DNA of 64,000 bases. Origin: Candidatus Methanohalarchaeum thermophilum (GTDB taxonomy: Archaea > Halobacteriota > Methanonatronarchaeia > Methanonatronarchaeales > Methanonatronarchaeaceae). How positions within the stretch are numbered: the stretch's first letter is position 1; the number at the start of each line of letters is the position of its first letter. The stretch lies in NCBI GenBank assembly GCA_001914405.1, contig MSDW01000001.1, forward strand, positions 806,001-870,000, in the 5' to 3' direction. The position numbers were made by a program, and so were the translations under genes. The notes below the pieces were generated by a model that made no database searches, was not told the origin of the DNA, and saw only the letters and a list, made by a program, of their open reading frames with translations. Shown piece after piece: positions 8,459 through 17,579 of this stretch.

Positions 8459-8813
8459 TAAAACAATTAATTACATTGAAAGAACCTATACCTAATTTTT
8501 TTGATTTCTTAATCAGTTCAACAATAGAACCCGCATCCACCACTTTTATCTGACATACCTCCAAGTAAGTTCCTCTAACAATAAATAACTTATGGAACTA
8601 ATAAGATCCATTAGTGGATTACTAAAATTAAATGAGACTTTTTCTTTTTCATATTCAGTATATAAAATAATTTTTTAACTTAAAAAAATAGTTAAATAGG
8701 TTTAATAGAAGAAAGTTACCCAAAATAGGTTTACTGACAGAAAAAAGTTACTTTTAATATAATCTAATTAGTCGTGGTAATTTAGGCTAAAAAGTAATCC
8801 ATGTACTGTTAAA

Positions 8814-9276
8814 GTGAAGTGACCCCTACCTAAATCAAATGATTTAGGAAGAGAGGCTTCCCTTGTGGACCTTATCCAAATGGAGTTTGCCTTTCCACTG
8901 GGCTTCTCTCATACACCTAGTCAACAAGGGAACTTGCGCTTTGAGGAAGGGTGGATTAGGGAACAGTTCCCATATATTAGCTACACAATGGCTCCCTTAT
9001 TCACTCTGGTTGCTCCACACAACCACTACACCCTACTCCCGAAGTTTCGGGCTTACCCATCTACCTTACTACTTACCATACACCTCTTGATGCAGAGTCC
9101 GAGGCTTTAGCCATTACCTCAAAGACAATGGGATTGCTTTTTGGTAAGGCAGACTCCCAACCAACTGCCAGTTACTCTTAATTAGTCTTAAAAACACTTA
9201 AAACATCCTTAGTTGATTCATCACACTACCTAAATCAAAAGATTTAGGAAGGTGTCTTCTCAACTATTTAGATAAA
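8814..9276 (-). mobile_element. Non-autonomous IS605-type element (A) with structured core
   Basis: A 460-base non-coding element. Its right end (on the low-coordinate side) begins GTGAAGTGACCCC and contains the perfect hairpin CCTAAATCA-AA-TGATTTAGG (8829-8848). Its left end contains CCTAAATC-AAAA-GATTTAGG (9229-9248) and finishes with the complement of TTGAGAAG and TTTATCTAAATAG. The same ends flank the tnpB element at 34943-36422. The interior matches elements B, C and E and forms helices such as CCCTTGT/ACAAGGG and ACTGGG/CCTAGT that covary among copies. It sits between DUF5794 and the cobalamin operon, so it could also shape the leader of cbiT. The minus strand here means the direction defined by the tnpB element. 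Confidence 0.7.
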
Positions 9277-9345
9277 CCACTATTTTTTTGAAGGACATAC
9301 AATATTTTATAATATCGATTAAAGTGATCGAGGAAAGGGAATTAA

Positions 9346-9858
9346 ATGGAGTTAAAGGGAACACCCACTAAATCTGAAGTTATTGGTGTGGTAATAAAGA
9401 AGTTGGATCTTAAGAATGATGATGTCTTTCTTGATGTTGGCTCGGGTTCAGGTGCGGTATCAAAAGAAGCTTCTAAACTAGTGGATAGAGTGATTGGAAT
9501 GGATTCTAGGGAGAAAGCCGTTGAATTGTCTCGTGAAAATTGCCCTGATGGAGAGTTTATACATGGTAATGCTGCTGAAGTAATCTCGAAGATCGATACA
9601 GTTGATAAGGTCTTTATTGGTGGAACTAAAAACTTAAGTGAATTTTTTCCGGAAATAATGGATGTTATATCAGATAGAGGTAAGATTATAGCAAATACCG
9701 CTAGAATAGAAAAAGCTATGGAGATAAAGGATCTAATGGAGGAGGAAAACTTGTACGAGGAAACATTAATAATCCAAGTTTCGAAGTCATATGAATTAGC
9801 TGGGGGGTCAGCATTTAAAGCTATTAACCCTGTTTTTATGGTTGTGGGAAAATGTTGA
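9346..9858 (+). CDS. cbiT: Cobalt-precorrin-7 C15-methyltransferase/decarboxylase CbiT
   Basis: CbiT methylates C15 of the corrin ring and decarboxylates the C12 side chain in anaerobic cobalamin synthesis. The 170-residue protein is a small Rossmann SAM methyltransferase with PTKSEVIGVVIKKL at the N-terminus, motif I DVFLDVGSGSGAVSKE, acidic motif GMDSREKAV and the GGTKN and NTARIE segments typical of CbiT. It opens the cobalamin operon. The ATG follows an AGGAAAGG-type Shine-Dalgarno, and the stop overlaps the start of cbiL. Confidence 0.93.
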   Translation: MELKGTPTKSEVIGVVIKKLDLKNDDVFLDVGSGSGAVSKEASKLVDRVIGMDSREKAVELSRENCPDGEFIHGNAAEVISKIDTVDKVFIGGTKNLSEFFPEIMDVISDRGKIIANTARIEKAMEIKDLMEEENLYEETLIIQVSKSYELAGGSAFKAINPVFMVVGKC

Positions 9859-10469
9859 TAGGAGTCAGTCTTGGCCCAGGAGATCCTGATTTAATGACTA
9901 TAAGGGCAAAAAAAGCCTTGAAAACTTCTGATGAAGTATTTGTTCCGGGTGAAAGAGCTAAAAATATAGTTAAAAAGTATTGTGATCCAAAGGAATTAGA
10001 CTTCCCTATGACTGAAGATGAAGAAGTCTTAAAGGAGTATTGGGTAAAGAATGCAAAAAAAGTAGGGCCACTTGCTAAGGAAAAGAAGGTGTCATTAGCA
10101 GGTATAGGTGATCTCTGTTTTTTTTCAACTTTTGGCCATGTGAAAAAGGAAGTAGAGAAGATTTTTCCAGAAGTGAGAACTAGAACGATACCGGGCGTTA
10201 GTTCAATAACGGCATCTGCAGCAAAGCTAGATTTAAATGTGCAGTCTTCATTTGAGGTTACGGATGGAAGTGAGAAAAATAAAAAAATAGTTTTGAAGGC
10301 TACAAAACCTAAATCTTTAGCTGAAAAACTAAAAAATGAAGGTTATAGTGAATTTACATTAGGAGAGAACCTTTTTAGGGAAGATGAAAAAATAACCAAA
10401 GATCTACCAGAAGAAAGTAGCTATTTTTCTCTATTAGTAGCAGAAAAGGAGGAACAATCATGGAAGTAA
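9852..10469 (+). CDS. cbiL: Cobalt-precorrin-2 C20-methyltransferase CbiL
   Basis: A 205-residue tetrapyrrole methylase. Motif [18 protein letters not shown] is the SAM-binding N-terminus. [13 protein letters not shown] matches the C20 enzyme's central loop, and [14 protein letters not shown] is the conserved PGVSS element. CbiL adds the C20 methyl group to cobalt-precorrin-2. The start ATG overlaps the cbiT stop by seven bases and the 3' end overlaps cbiF by ten, indicating translational coupling. Confidence 0.9.
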   Translation: MLIGVSLGPGDPDLMTIRAKKALKTSDEVFVPGERAKNIVKKYCDPKELDFPMTEDEEVLKEYWVKNAKKVGPLAKEKKVSLAGIGDLCFFSTFGHVKKEVEKIFPEVRTRTIPGVSSITASAAKLDLNVQSSFEVTDGSEKNKKIVLKATKPKSLAEKLKNEGYSEFTLGENLFREDEKITKDLPEESSYFSLLVAEKEEQSWK

Positions 10470-11170
10470 ATATAGTGGGAGCAGGCCCAGGTGATCCGGA
10501 TTTAATCACCTGTAAAGGCAAAAAACTACTTGAAGAAGCTGACTTAGTGATCTATGCAGGATCTTTAATAAATGATGAATTATTAGAGAATCTAGAAGCA
10601 CAGAAAATAGATAGTCAGAACAGAGACTTAAAAGAAATTACTCAAAAAATGATTAATGCCACTAAAAACGGTAAAAAAGTAGTAAGATTGCATAGTGGGG
10701 ATCCTTCACTTTACGGAGCTATAGTTGAGCAGATAGAAATTTTACAAAAAAATGACATAGAAGTCGAAATAACTCCAGGCGTTTCTTCTATTTTTGCAGC
10801 GACTTCGGCACTTAAAACCCAGCTCACGCTTAAAGGAGTTTCAGAGTCTGTTATCTTTACTAGACCTGCAGGAGACACATTAAAAGAGGATAAACTTAAA
10901 GAGTTATCTAAACAGCAGACTACTTTAGTTATATTTTTAGGTATATCAAAGATAGATGAAGTAGTTAAAAAAATCGAAAGACCACTGGATACTCCAGTGG
11001 CTGTGGTATACAAAGCATCTTGGAATGAAGAAGAAGTTATTAAGGGAAAATTGTCAAATATAGCAGAAAAAGTAAAAGAAGCTGGTATTGAAAGAAGTGC
11101 ACTAATAATAGTAGGAAATGTGGTGGAGAAGAAGGGATACAGGAGGTCTAAGCTATACCAAGAAAAATAA
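10460..11170 (+). CDS. cbiF: Cobalt-precorrin-4 C11-methyltransferase CbiF
   Basis: A 236-residue tetrapyrrole methylase with [20 protein letters not shown] at the start, [14 protein letters not shown] in the middle and [15 protein letters not shown] followed by a TRPAGDT element characteristic of C11 enzymes. It methylates C11 of cobalt-precorrin-4. It overlaps cbiL at its start. Its 3' end carries AGGAGGT (11141-11147), which appears to serve the following cbiG gene. Confidence 0.93.
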   Translation: MEVNIVGAGPGDPDLITCKGKKLLEEADLVIYAGSLINDELLENLEAQKIDSQNRDLKEITQKMINATKNGKKVVRLHSGDPSLYGAIVEQIEILQKNDIEVEITPGVSSIFAATSALKTQLTLKGVSESVIFTRPAGDTLKEDKLKELSKQQTTLVIFLGISKIDEVVKKIERPLDTPVAVVYKASWNEEEVIKGKLSNIAEKVKEAGIERSALIIVGNVVEKKGYRRSKLYQEK

Positions 11171-12063
11171 AAATAATCTACTTTGACAGAGACCTTGATA
11201 AAGCGAAGAAACTAAGAGATGCACTCGAAGTAGAATACAAAACTGAAATGGTTGAATATGACGAAGAAAAAATAAGAGAACTATTTAAGAAGGATTCAAT
11301 ACTAATTTTTTTGATGGCTGCAGGAATAGTCGTTCGAAAAATATGTCCTTACATAGAGGACAAATGGAATGATAACCCAGTATTGGTTATTGATAGAAAC
11401 CTAAATCATTCAATCCCATTGATAGGTGGCCACAAGGGATCGAATAAAATAAGTGATTTCTTATTTGAAAAACTTAATGTATACCCCTCGATAACTACTG
11501 CCACTGAATCGTCGGGAAAACCAAATCTGGAGCAGATCTCTAAAAACCAAAATAAAGCTATTGTCAATAAAGATTCATCCAAAGAAATAAATACCTATCT
11601 ACTAGAATCAAATAGAGATATTCCTGTTTTAAAGGTTTCTGGACCTAGAATAGTATTAGTAGATAACGAAACAGCTGTCCTCAAGGATCCTGAAGAAATT
11701 GAAAGGAAATATGTTGTGGGTATAGGTTGTAGAAAAAATACGAGTGAAGAAAAAATAAAAAAAGCAGTTGATAAGGCACTTAAGAGAAAAGAGATTCCAA
11801 TTGAAGGTGTTCAGGCATTTGCTACGGCCGAGATAAAGAAAAATGAAGAATCAATAAAAAAGACCTCGGAGAGTTTCAATAAACCACTTTTTTATGTCTC
11901 AAAGGAGATAATAAATAAACAGAACCCTCCTTCTGATTCAAAAGCAAATAAACTAGGATATATAGGAGTTAGTGAGCCTGCAGCATTAGCTGTATCAATA
12001 GAAGGAAAAATAAGTTTAAAAAAACAGGTTATTGGAGATGTAACTATTGCCATTGCAAGGTAA
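11155..12063 (+). CDS. cbiG: Cobalt-precorrin-5A hydrolase CbiG, apparent AUA start
   Basis: CbiG opens the delta-lactone of cobalt-precorrin-5A and releases acetaldehyde. The frame encodes [21 protein letters not shown], the expected first strand and helix, upstream of the first available ATG (11248). The middle has [31 protein letters not shown] and [14 protein letters not shown]. The C-terminal domain has [15 protein letters not shown] and SEPAALA. No ATG, GTG or TTG opens this N-terminus. The codon ATA at 11155 stands seven bases after a perfect AGGAGGT, so an AUA start is the best reading. It overlaps the cbiF tail and then cbiH. Confidence 0.85.
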   Translation: MPRKIKIIYFDRDLDKAKKLRDALEVEYKTEMVEYDEEKIRELFKKDSILIFLMAAGIVVRKICPYIEDKWNDNPVLVIDRNLNHSIPLIGGHKGSNKISDFLFEKLNVYPSITTATESSGKPNLEQISKNQNKAIVNKDSSKEINTYLLESNRDIPVLKVSGPRIVLVDNETAVLKDPEEIERKYVVGIGCRKNTSEEKIKKAVDKALKRKEIPIEGVQAFATAEIKKNEESIKKTSESFNKPLFYVSKEIINKQNPPSDSKANKLGYIGVSEPAALAVSIEGKISLKKQVIGDVTIAIAR

Positions 12064-13477
12064 ACTAAATATAGTGGGAATTGGCCCTGGCTCAGCGAAA
12101 TATTTAACCCAAGAAGCAGAAGAAGTTTTAAGATCTTCTGAATATGTGTTAGGATACAATAGTTATATAGAACAAGCAAAACCAGTTTTAGAGGATACAA
12201 AAGTAATTAAAAGTGGCATGGGTAAGGAAGTTGAGAGAGCTAAAGAGACTGTAAAAAAAGCTAAAAACAATGAAGTTTCCTTGATAAGTGGTGGAGACCC
12301 CAATATCTATGGATTAGCTGGTATTACCTTAGAAGTTGCTAGAAACAAGGGATACGATAAGGAAATACAGATTATACCTGGCGTAACTGCTCTCTCTGCT
12401 CTTGCATCCAGATTAAAGGATCCTTTCAAGGGAGAGATTATTGTTATCAGCTTAAGTGATTATTTGACGCATTGGTCAGATATATTAAAAAGAGCTAAGA
12501 AAGCTTCTACTGAAGAAATGAACCTAGTTTTGTATAATCCTAGGAGCAAAAGTCGTCCAGATAAACTTAAGAAAATCTTAAAGGTATATAAGGAAAATAA
12601 AAGCTATGACCCTGATTTCGTTATTGGGAAAAATGTCTGTAGAGACTCCGAAGAACTGATCGTGACTAGCGTAAGCGAGGTTCTAAACTCTGAGATATAC
12701 AAGAAAATAGATATGAGATCCATATGCATAGTTGGAAATAAAAAATCTAACTTGGATAAATTAAAAAATAACCCAGAAGGCCCATATATGGTTAGTATAG
12801 GCCCGGGCAACGAGAAATATACTACAAAAATATCTAAAGACTTAATAGAAGAATCAAATAAGGTATATGGCTCAAAAAGATATTTTGATTCTCTAAATTT
12901 AATTGATAAAACCAATAACTCTGGTGTTAATAGTTCAAGTTATTCAAACAGGGTTAAGACGAGGATCAGAAAAGCACAACAAGTGGATGGAGTAACCTCG
13001 ATTCTAATGGGAGGAACCTCCTCTATCTATGGAAGTTCTATTCTTGGAGAATGGCACGAAGAAATAAATCAGAAGATCCCAGGGGTTTCGTCGTTCCAAA
13101 TGCTTGCTGCTAAAACAGGATCTCCTCTTATCTCCGATTTTGCTATTACTTCTCCGATCGAAAATAATTGGATTAAAACAGTAGAGAAATTTAAAAAACT
13201 TGGAGTAGCTATAGTATTGTTTAATTTAAGTAGAAAAAACTACATCGAATTAAAAAAATCTGTAAAAGATCAAAGAAACTTTATAGCCCTAGGTAGAAAT
13301 GTATCTAGGAAAAATGAAGAGCTATGTATAGATAAACTAAGTGGCAGCATCGAGAAGAATATGGATTCGAGCGCTAAAAACTATACAGCTATAATATCGC
13401 CTTTAAGCTCAACTTATTGGAAAGAAAAAAATTACTTGATCTCTAAAAGAGGGTATGGTAGAAAATATGAATATTAA
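12047..13477 (+). CDS. cbiH: Cobalt-precorrin-3B C17-methyltransferase CbiH fused to a second, degenerate methylase domain
   Basis: Residues 1 to about 245 are a complete CbiH: LNIVGIGPGSAKYLTQEA, ISGGDPNIYGLAGI, IPGVTALSALASRL, LYNPRSKSRPDKL. CbiH methylates C17 with ring contraction. Residues from about 247 to the end repeat the same fold in decayed form: VSIGPGNEKYTTKIS, MGGTSSIYGSSIL (the Asp of GGDP is lost), IPGVSSFQMLAAKTG and LFNLSRKNYIELK. The protein is therefore twice the usual length and seems a tandem fusion of two C17-type domains. TTG 12047 lies six bases after GGAGATG. The gene overlaps cbiG and cbiC. Confidence 0.85.
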   Translation: MPLQGKLNIVGIGPGSAKYLTQEAEEVLRSSEYVLGYNSYIEQAKPVLEDTKVIKSGMGKEVERAKETVKKAKNNEVSLISGGDPNIYGLAGITLEVARNKGYDKEIQIIPGVTALSALASRLKDPFKGEIIVISLSDYLTHWSDILKRAKKASTEEMNLVLYNPRSKSRPDKLKKILKVYKENKSYDPDFVIGKNVCRDSEELIVTSVSEVLNSEIYKKIDMRSICIVGNKKSNLDKLKNNPEGPYMVSIGPGNEKYTTKISKDLIEESNKVYGSKRYFDSLNLIDKTNNSGVNSSSYSNRVKTRIRKAQQVDGVTSILMGGTSSIYGSSILGEWHEEINQKIPGVSSFQMLAAKTGSPLISDFAITSPIENNWIKTVEKFKKLGVAIVLFNLSRKNYIELKKSVKDQRNFIALGRNVSRKNEELCIDKLSGSIEKNMDSSAKNYTAIISPLSSTYWKEKNYLISKRGYGRKYEY

Positions 13478-14102
13478 TTTATCAGACCTTGGAGCAAAAA
13501 CAAAAGAAGCAAAGAATATAGCTCAAAAAAGCAGAAAAAAGGCCATCGAAATAGTAGGAGACGAAAAACTAAATGACAAAATAGTTCAGAGATGTGTAAT
13601 AGCAACAGGAGATCCATCAATCAGTTCTCTACTTAAATTTAAATTAAATCCTATTGAAGAAGGTATAAAGGCATTAAATAAAAAACAACCAATCTTCACA
13701 GATATAAACATGGTAAAAGCCGGTATAACAAGCAGATCCCACGAATCGAAAATAAAATCCGTTATCGGGGAAGGTGATAAATTAGCAACCGAAGAAGGAT
13801 TAACAAGAACGTCATCAGGACTTCTAACACTTAAAGATGAGTTAAATGACTCTATTATTGTAATAGGGAACGCTCCCTCAGCCCTATCTAGCCTATGTGA
13901 AATGCTAGAAAAGGAATTAATTAATCCATCTCTAATTATAGGCGTCCCAGTAGGTTTTGTAGGAGCTAAACAGAGTAAAGAAAGACTATATAAAACAGAT
14001 TTTCCTTCTATAACAATAGAAGGAACTAGAGGAGGCACTCCAATAGCCGTGGCGGCAATGAATGAAATAATAAACATAAGAAAAAGAAGAAAAGATGAAT
14101 GA
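13467..14102 (+). CDS. cbiC: Cobalt-precorrin-8 methylmutase CbiC
   Basis: CbiC moves the methyl group from C11 to C12, forming cobyrinate. The protein (about 211 residues) has VQRCVIATGDPSISSLLKF near the N-terminus, where the catalytic region normally carries a conserved His that is not obvious here. It is followed by PIFTDINMVKAGITSR, SIIVIGNAPSALSSLCEML and IGVPVGFVGAKQSKE, all typical. The start could be ATG 13455 or 13467. The second has GGTAG five bases upstream. The 3' end overlaps cbiD by eight bases. Confidence 0.9.
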   Translation: MNINLSDLGAKTKEAKNIAQKSRKKAIEIVGDEKLNDKIVQRCVIATGDPSISSLLKFKLNPIEEGIKALNKKQPIFTDINMVKAGITSRSHESKIKSVIGEGDKLATEEGLTRTSSGLLTLKDELNDSIIVIGNAPSALSSLCEMLEKELINPSLIIGVPVGFVGAKQSKERLYKTDFPSITIEGTRGGTPIAVAAMNEIINIRKRRKDE

Positions 14103-15126
14103 TATCACCGACCCAGTTACAGGCGTAGAGTATCCACAGAGATGGATAAAGAAATCCAACCTTTCTTTAAATCAATTGAAAGAAAAGATAGAAAAAGGTA
14201 AACATGTTTTAGTTCACGATGGAAGCTTATTGGAAAGAGGATACACAACTGGAACGATAGCAGCTGCCTCAGTTAAGGCTGCTCTTATGTCAAGAAACAA
14301 AAAAGACATAGAAAAAGTAACAGTACAGACCCCTGTAGGAATAAAACAGAATATAACTGTGAAAACGACTGATGGAGAAGCTTTCTGTCGTAAACCCGAA
14401 AGCGATCACTCCTTTGATTCAACTGAAGGAGTAGAAATTAAATCAGAGCTAAGAAAAGAACTCAAAAAAGCTTTGAAGTATGGTAAGGGAATAGGAGAGG
14501 TTAATAATAAATCTTTTTCGGAGATAAGAGGAAAATCCGTTGGTCAAAAAGCACACGACCAGATTAGAAATGTAATATATGAAGTAGTTTCTTCAGGTAG
14601 ATCTGAAAAATGCATAGAGATAACTGTTCCAGATCCTCCAGAAACAGCTTTGAAAGTTAACTCAAGCTTAGGTGTAAAAGATGGAATATCTATTTTGGGT
14701 TCAACTGGATTTGTAGAGCCTTGGAACGAAAAACTTATTGATTCTAAAATGAATTTAGCCCAAAATTCGGATAAAATAGTATTTACCACTGGTATGATGG
14801 GTATGAGATACTCCAAGGAATATTTCCTAGATTACGATGTTATAAAGATAGGTAGAAGCTTTGATAAGCTATTAAATAAAGATTTTGGATCTAAAAAAGT
14901 TGTTTTGGCTGGATTACCAGGTCTAATACTAAAATGGGGTGACCCAGATATACTGGATGGCCTAAAGTACCAGTCGGTAGCGGAACTTGTTGACAAAGAA
15001 CCTGAGAATAAAGCTATAGATAATGCTCTAAAAGAGGTAAAAGAAAGACTAACGGATATTAAGGTAGTTTTGTTTAATAATAAAGGCAAGGTAATTAGAA
15101 AAACCTTTTCATGGAGCTTAAAATGA
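14095..15126 (+). CDS. cbiD: Cobalt-precorrin-5B C1-methyltransferase CbiD
   Basis: A 343-residue protein. The signature RGYTTGTIAAASVKAAL is near residue 49. It is followed by VTVQTPVGIKQ, an ITVPDPPE segment, GISILGSTGFVEP and FTTGMMGMRYSKEY. CbiD methylates C1 of cobalt-precorrin-5B. An N-terminal extension of about 45 residues (DPVTGVEYPQRWIKKSNL) precedes the core, a feature also seen in other archaeal CbiD proteins. ATG 14095 overlaps the cbiC stop, and the TGA overlaps the cbiE start in ATGA. Confidence 0.92.
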   Translation: MNDITDPVTGVEYPQRWIKKSNLSLNQLKEKIEKGKHVLVHDGSLLERGYTTGTIAAASVKAALMSRNKKDIEKVTVQTPVGIKQNITVKTTDGEAFCRKPESDHSFDSTEGVEIKSELRKELKKALKYGKGIGEVNNKSFSEIRGKSVGQKAHDQIRNVIYEVVSSGRSEKCIEITVPDPPETALKVNSSLGVKDGISILGSTGFVEPWNEKLIDSKMNLAQNSDKIVFTTGMMGMRYSKEYFLDYDVIKIGRSFDKLLNKDFGSKKVVLAGLPGLILKWGDPDILDGLKYQSVAELVDKEPENKAIDNALKEVKERLTDIKVVLFNNKGKVIRKTFSWSLK

Positions 15127-15716
15127 AAATAGTTGGCGTCGGACCAGCAGAGGGTTATCTGACTGAAAAAGCAAAAGATGCTATAAGGAGTTCAAAGGAG
15201 ATATGGGGCTCGGATAGATCTCTAAACATAGTTTCGGATTACATTTCTGATACGTGTGAAGTGAATGTAATTAATGATTACAGTTCTTTAGATGATTTAC
15301 CGGAAGATGCGACTGTTTTATCTACCGGTGATCCTATGTTAAGTGGACTAGGTTATCTTGACGGAGAAGTTATTAATGGGATTTCTTCACTTCAGTTAGC
15401 TTGTGCAGAACTAGGATTAAGTATGTTGGATGTAATTTCAGTTTCGATTCATGGGCGTGATAATGAGAAAGAAAGATATGATGAAATAAGCCTTGAGTTG
15501 AGTAGGAATAAAAAAGTTTTTCTTATTCCTGATCCAGGATTTGATTTAAGCGACTTGATCAAAGTTTTCAAGGAAAGAGGACTGAATATTCGTATTTATC
15601 TGCTTTCAAGGTTGGGTTACGAGGATCAGGAGATTGTTGTGGGTGATGTTTCTGATCCTCCTCGAATCGATTCTGAACTTTTTTCTGTTTTTTTGGTACC
15701 GGAACAGTTTATTTAA
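15123..15716 (+). CDS. cbiE: Cobalt-precorrin-7 C5-methyltransferase CbiE
   Basis: A 197-residue tetrapyrrole methylase: MKIVGVGPAEGYLTEKAKDA, then IWGSDRSLNIVS, LSTGDPMLSGLGYL, INGISSLQLACAEL and VSIHGRDNE, which is typical of CbiE/CobL N-terminal domains. It methylates C5 and works with CbiT, here encoded as a separate gene at the head of the operon. ATG 15123 forms an ATGA overlap with cbiD. Codon use shifts here to more T-ending codons than in the preceding genes. A U-rich gap of about 100 bases follows before cbiM. Confidence 0.9.
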   Translation: MKIVGVGPAEGYLTEKAKDAIRSSKEIWGSDRSLNIVSDYISDTCEVNVINDYSSLDDLPEDATVLSTGDPMLSGLGYLDGEVINGISSLQLACAELGLSMLDVISVSIHGRDNEKERYDEISLELSRNKKVFLIPDPGFDLSDLIKVFKERGLNIRIYLLSRLGYEDQEIVVGDVSDPPRIDSELFSVFLVPEQFI

Positions 15717-15823
15717 CTTTTTTTGATTTTCATAAAATCTACCTTAAAAATGGGTAACCTTTTTAAGATTGTTAGTGAATAAAGTTTATTTGAGTTTTAT
15801 TAAAAATAATTGAGGTGTATCTT

Positions 15824-16501
15824 TTGCACATAGCAGAAGGATTTCTACCACTAAAATGGAGTTTAATATGGTGGATAGTATCTATACCATTTGTAGCCTA
15901 CGGAATTTATAAAGTGAAAAAAATAAATCAAGAAAAATCGGAAATAAAGCCATTATTAGCTATATCAATCGCCTTCGTATTTATTATGTCAGCCATGAAG
16001 TTTCCATCAGTCACCGGAAGCTGTTCACATCCCACCGGAACCGGTCTACCAATCGTATTCTTCGGGCCATTTGTAACAGCATTCATATCATTCATAGTAC
16101 TACTATTCCAGGGCCTATTCCTAGCACATGGAGGAATAACTACCTTAGGAGCAAATACGCTTTCAATGGGGATCATAGGGCCAATATTTGGATGGATAGC
16201 TTACAAAATAGCTAGAAACGCAGGAGTTTCTTTGGTTTCAGGTGGATTTATTGCAGCGTTTGTTGCGGATTTAATGACATACTTTGTTACTTCAGCAGAA
16301 TTAGCAGCTGCATTTCCAGCTTCAAAGGGCGGATTTTTACTATCACTAAAAGCCTTTTTAAGTATTTTCGCAGTCACTCAGATCCCAATAGCAGTTATTG
16401 AGGGAGTGGCAGTAATGACTGTTATAAAATACCTATCGGATTATGGAGTGAGCATACCTAGTTCAGCTAAAACAGGAATACTTTCAGGGAGTGGATCATA
16501 A
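15824..16501 (+). CDS. cbiM: Cobalt ECF transporter membrane component CbiM
   Basis: A 225-residue integral membrane protein with about six segments that binds Co2+ for import. The metal site of CbiM uses the first residues Met-His, so the TTG at 15824, which gives MHIAEGFLPLKW, is the functional start. The upstream in-frame GTG (15815) would bury this motif, and GAGGTG at 15812-15817 has proper spacing to the TTG. Other conserved parts are SVTGSCSHPTGTGLP (second metal-binding loop), FQGLFLAHGGITTLGANT and FVADLMTYFVTSAELA. Its stop overlaps the start of cbiN. Confidence 0.93.
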   Translation: MHIAEGFLPLKWSLIWWIVSIPFVAYGIYKVKKINQEKSEIKPLLAISIAFVFIMSAMKFPSVTGSCSHPTGTGLPIVFFGPFVTAFISFIVLLFQGLFLAHGGITTLGANTLSMGIIGPIFGWIAYKIARNAGVSLVSGGFIAAFVADLMTYFVTSAELAAAFPASKGGFLLSLKAFLSIFAVTQIPIAVIEGVAVMTVIKYLSDYGVSIPSSAKTGILSGSGS

Positions 16502-16773
16502 TGTCCACTAAGCACTATTTAATTATATTAGCACTTTTAACGATTGGATTTTTTGCATACGCGACCTTTGTTCCAGGAGAATACCACGGAGCAGCACATG
16601 AGGGAATTCACATAATTAAACATAGTTACAGTGACTATCAACCATGGTTTAGTTCAATATGGACTCCACCAAGCAAACCAGTAACGGTGATGTTGTTCAC
16701 GCTACAAGGTAGTATAGGGGCACTAGTACTAGGTTACTATGCTGGTAAATTTAAGGAAAGAAGCAAGGCCTGA
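16501..16773 (+). CDS. cbiN: Cobalt ECF transporter accessory protein CbiN
   Basis: A 90-residue protein with one N-terminal and one C-terminal membrane helix flanking an external loop that contains YQPWFSSIWTPPSK. This layout and the place between cbiM and cbiQ identify it as CbiN, which assists metal loading of CbiM. The start ATG shares a base with the cbiM stop, indicating coupled translation. Sequence identity in this family is low, so the call leans on context and topology. Confidence 0.85.
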   Translation: MSTKHYLIILALLTIGFFAYATFVPGEYHGAAHEGIHIIKHSYSDYQPWFSSIWTPPSKPVTVMLFTLQGSIGALVLGYYAGKFKERSKA

Positions 16774-16781
16774 AGAGGGAA

Positions 16782-17567
16782 ATGACTACTTTATCAAGAA
16801 AACTTCGGAGTCATACCTTATCGCAAAAAAATAATCTTGGATTGACTTCAAACCAAAAAATATTTTTTTCAATTTTTACTTTATTTATCAATATATCACT
16901 AAAGGAAGTACATTCTATACTCTTAGTTTTATTATTTATGACTTCTTTGACTATATGGTCTGGGATAAGAATAAAAAATTACTTTAAGGTAATGCTAGTA
17001 CCATTATTTTTCTTAATCCCCTCTATAGCTATAATAATGTTTATAAGAGGAACAAATATAGTATTTACAATTAATTTATTAGGAATTCAGCTTCATGTAA
17101 TGAGGGAAGGAATAAATTTGGGATTAATCTTGCTTCTTAGAGCCCTTGCAGGCGTTTCTTGTCTATATTTCCTTATTTTAACTACTCCAATAGAAGAAAT
17201 GATACAATCTTTTAGAAAAATAAAGTTACCTAATGTTGTAATAGAAATACTCTTTTTATCATATAAACTAATTTTTGATTTAGCTGATAGAGCAGAGATA
17301 CTAAAAAGATCACTAAACAGTAAACTAGGGTTTAATTCAATAAAAAATAGTTTTAAATCAATATCTCTTTTTACCTCCTCTTTATTTGTAAATTCGATAG
17401 ACAGATCAATTAAAATAAATAAAGCACTTGACGCACGTTGCTGTAATGGAAAAATGCCTTCACCAAACATTTTAGAGGAAAAAAAAGGAATAAATAAGAA
17501 GATATCAATCAGTTTTCTTGTTCTAATAACATTTGATTTAATTTTAATTGCATTGAAAATAATTTAA
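16782..17567 (+). CDS. cbiQ: ECF transporter transmembrane component CbiQ
   Basis: The T component that couples CbiO ATP hydrolysis to CbiM. It is 261 residues with about five membrane helices. The cytoplasmic coupling helices contain LLRALAGVSCLYFLILTTP and the Ala-Arg motifs NKALDARCCNGKM, the second of which is the usual signature that docks in the ATPase groove. It starts eight bases after cbiN with GAGGG upstream, and ends 13 bases before cbiO. Confidence 0.9.
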   Translation: MTTLSRKLRSHTLSQKNNLGLTSNQKIFFSIFTLFINISLKEVHSILLVLLFMTSLTIWSGIRIKNYFKVMLVPLFFLIPSIAIIMFIRGTNIVFTINLLGIQLHVMREGINLGLILLLRALAGVSCLYFLILTTPIEEMIQSFRKIKLPNVVIEILFLSYKLIFDLADRAEILKRSLNSKLGFNSIKNSFKSISLFTSSLFVNSIDRSIKINKALDARCCNGKMPSPNILEEKKGINKKISISFLVLITFDLILIALKII

Positions 17568-17579
17568 TCAAAGGATAAA

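Noticed and set aside
8373-8564. Small minus-strand frames overlapping the DUF5794 start, including a short peptide rich in Gly and Cys after GGAGGT
   Set aside because: GGAGGT directly touches the ATG, leaving no spacing, and the peptide stops after twelve residues. The longer frame is out of phase with DUF5794 and has no family features.
8863-9110. Two overlapping open frames of 75-81 codons
   Set aside because: They run through the structured core of element A, have no ribosome binding site and encode low-complexity, non-family sequence.
8814-9276. Cobalamin riboswitch upstream of the cobalamin operon
   Set aside because: The same core occurs upstream of unrelated genes and is bounded by IS-type ends. 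No B12-box sequence is recognisable.
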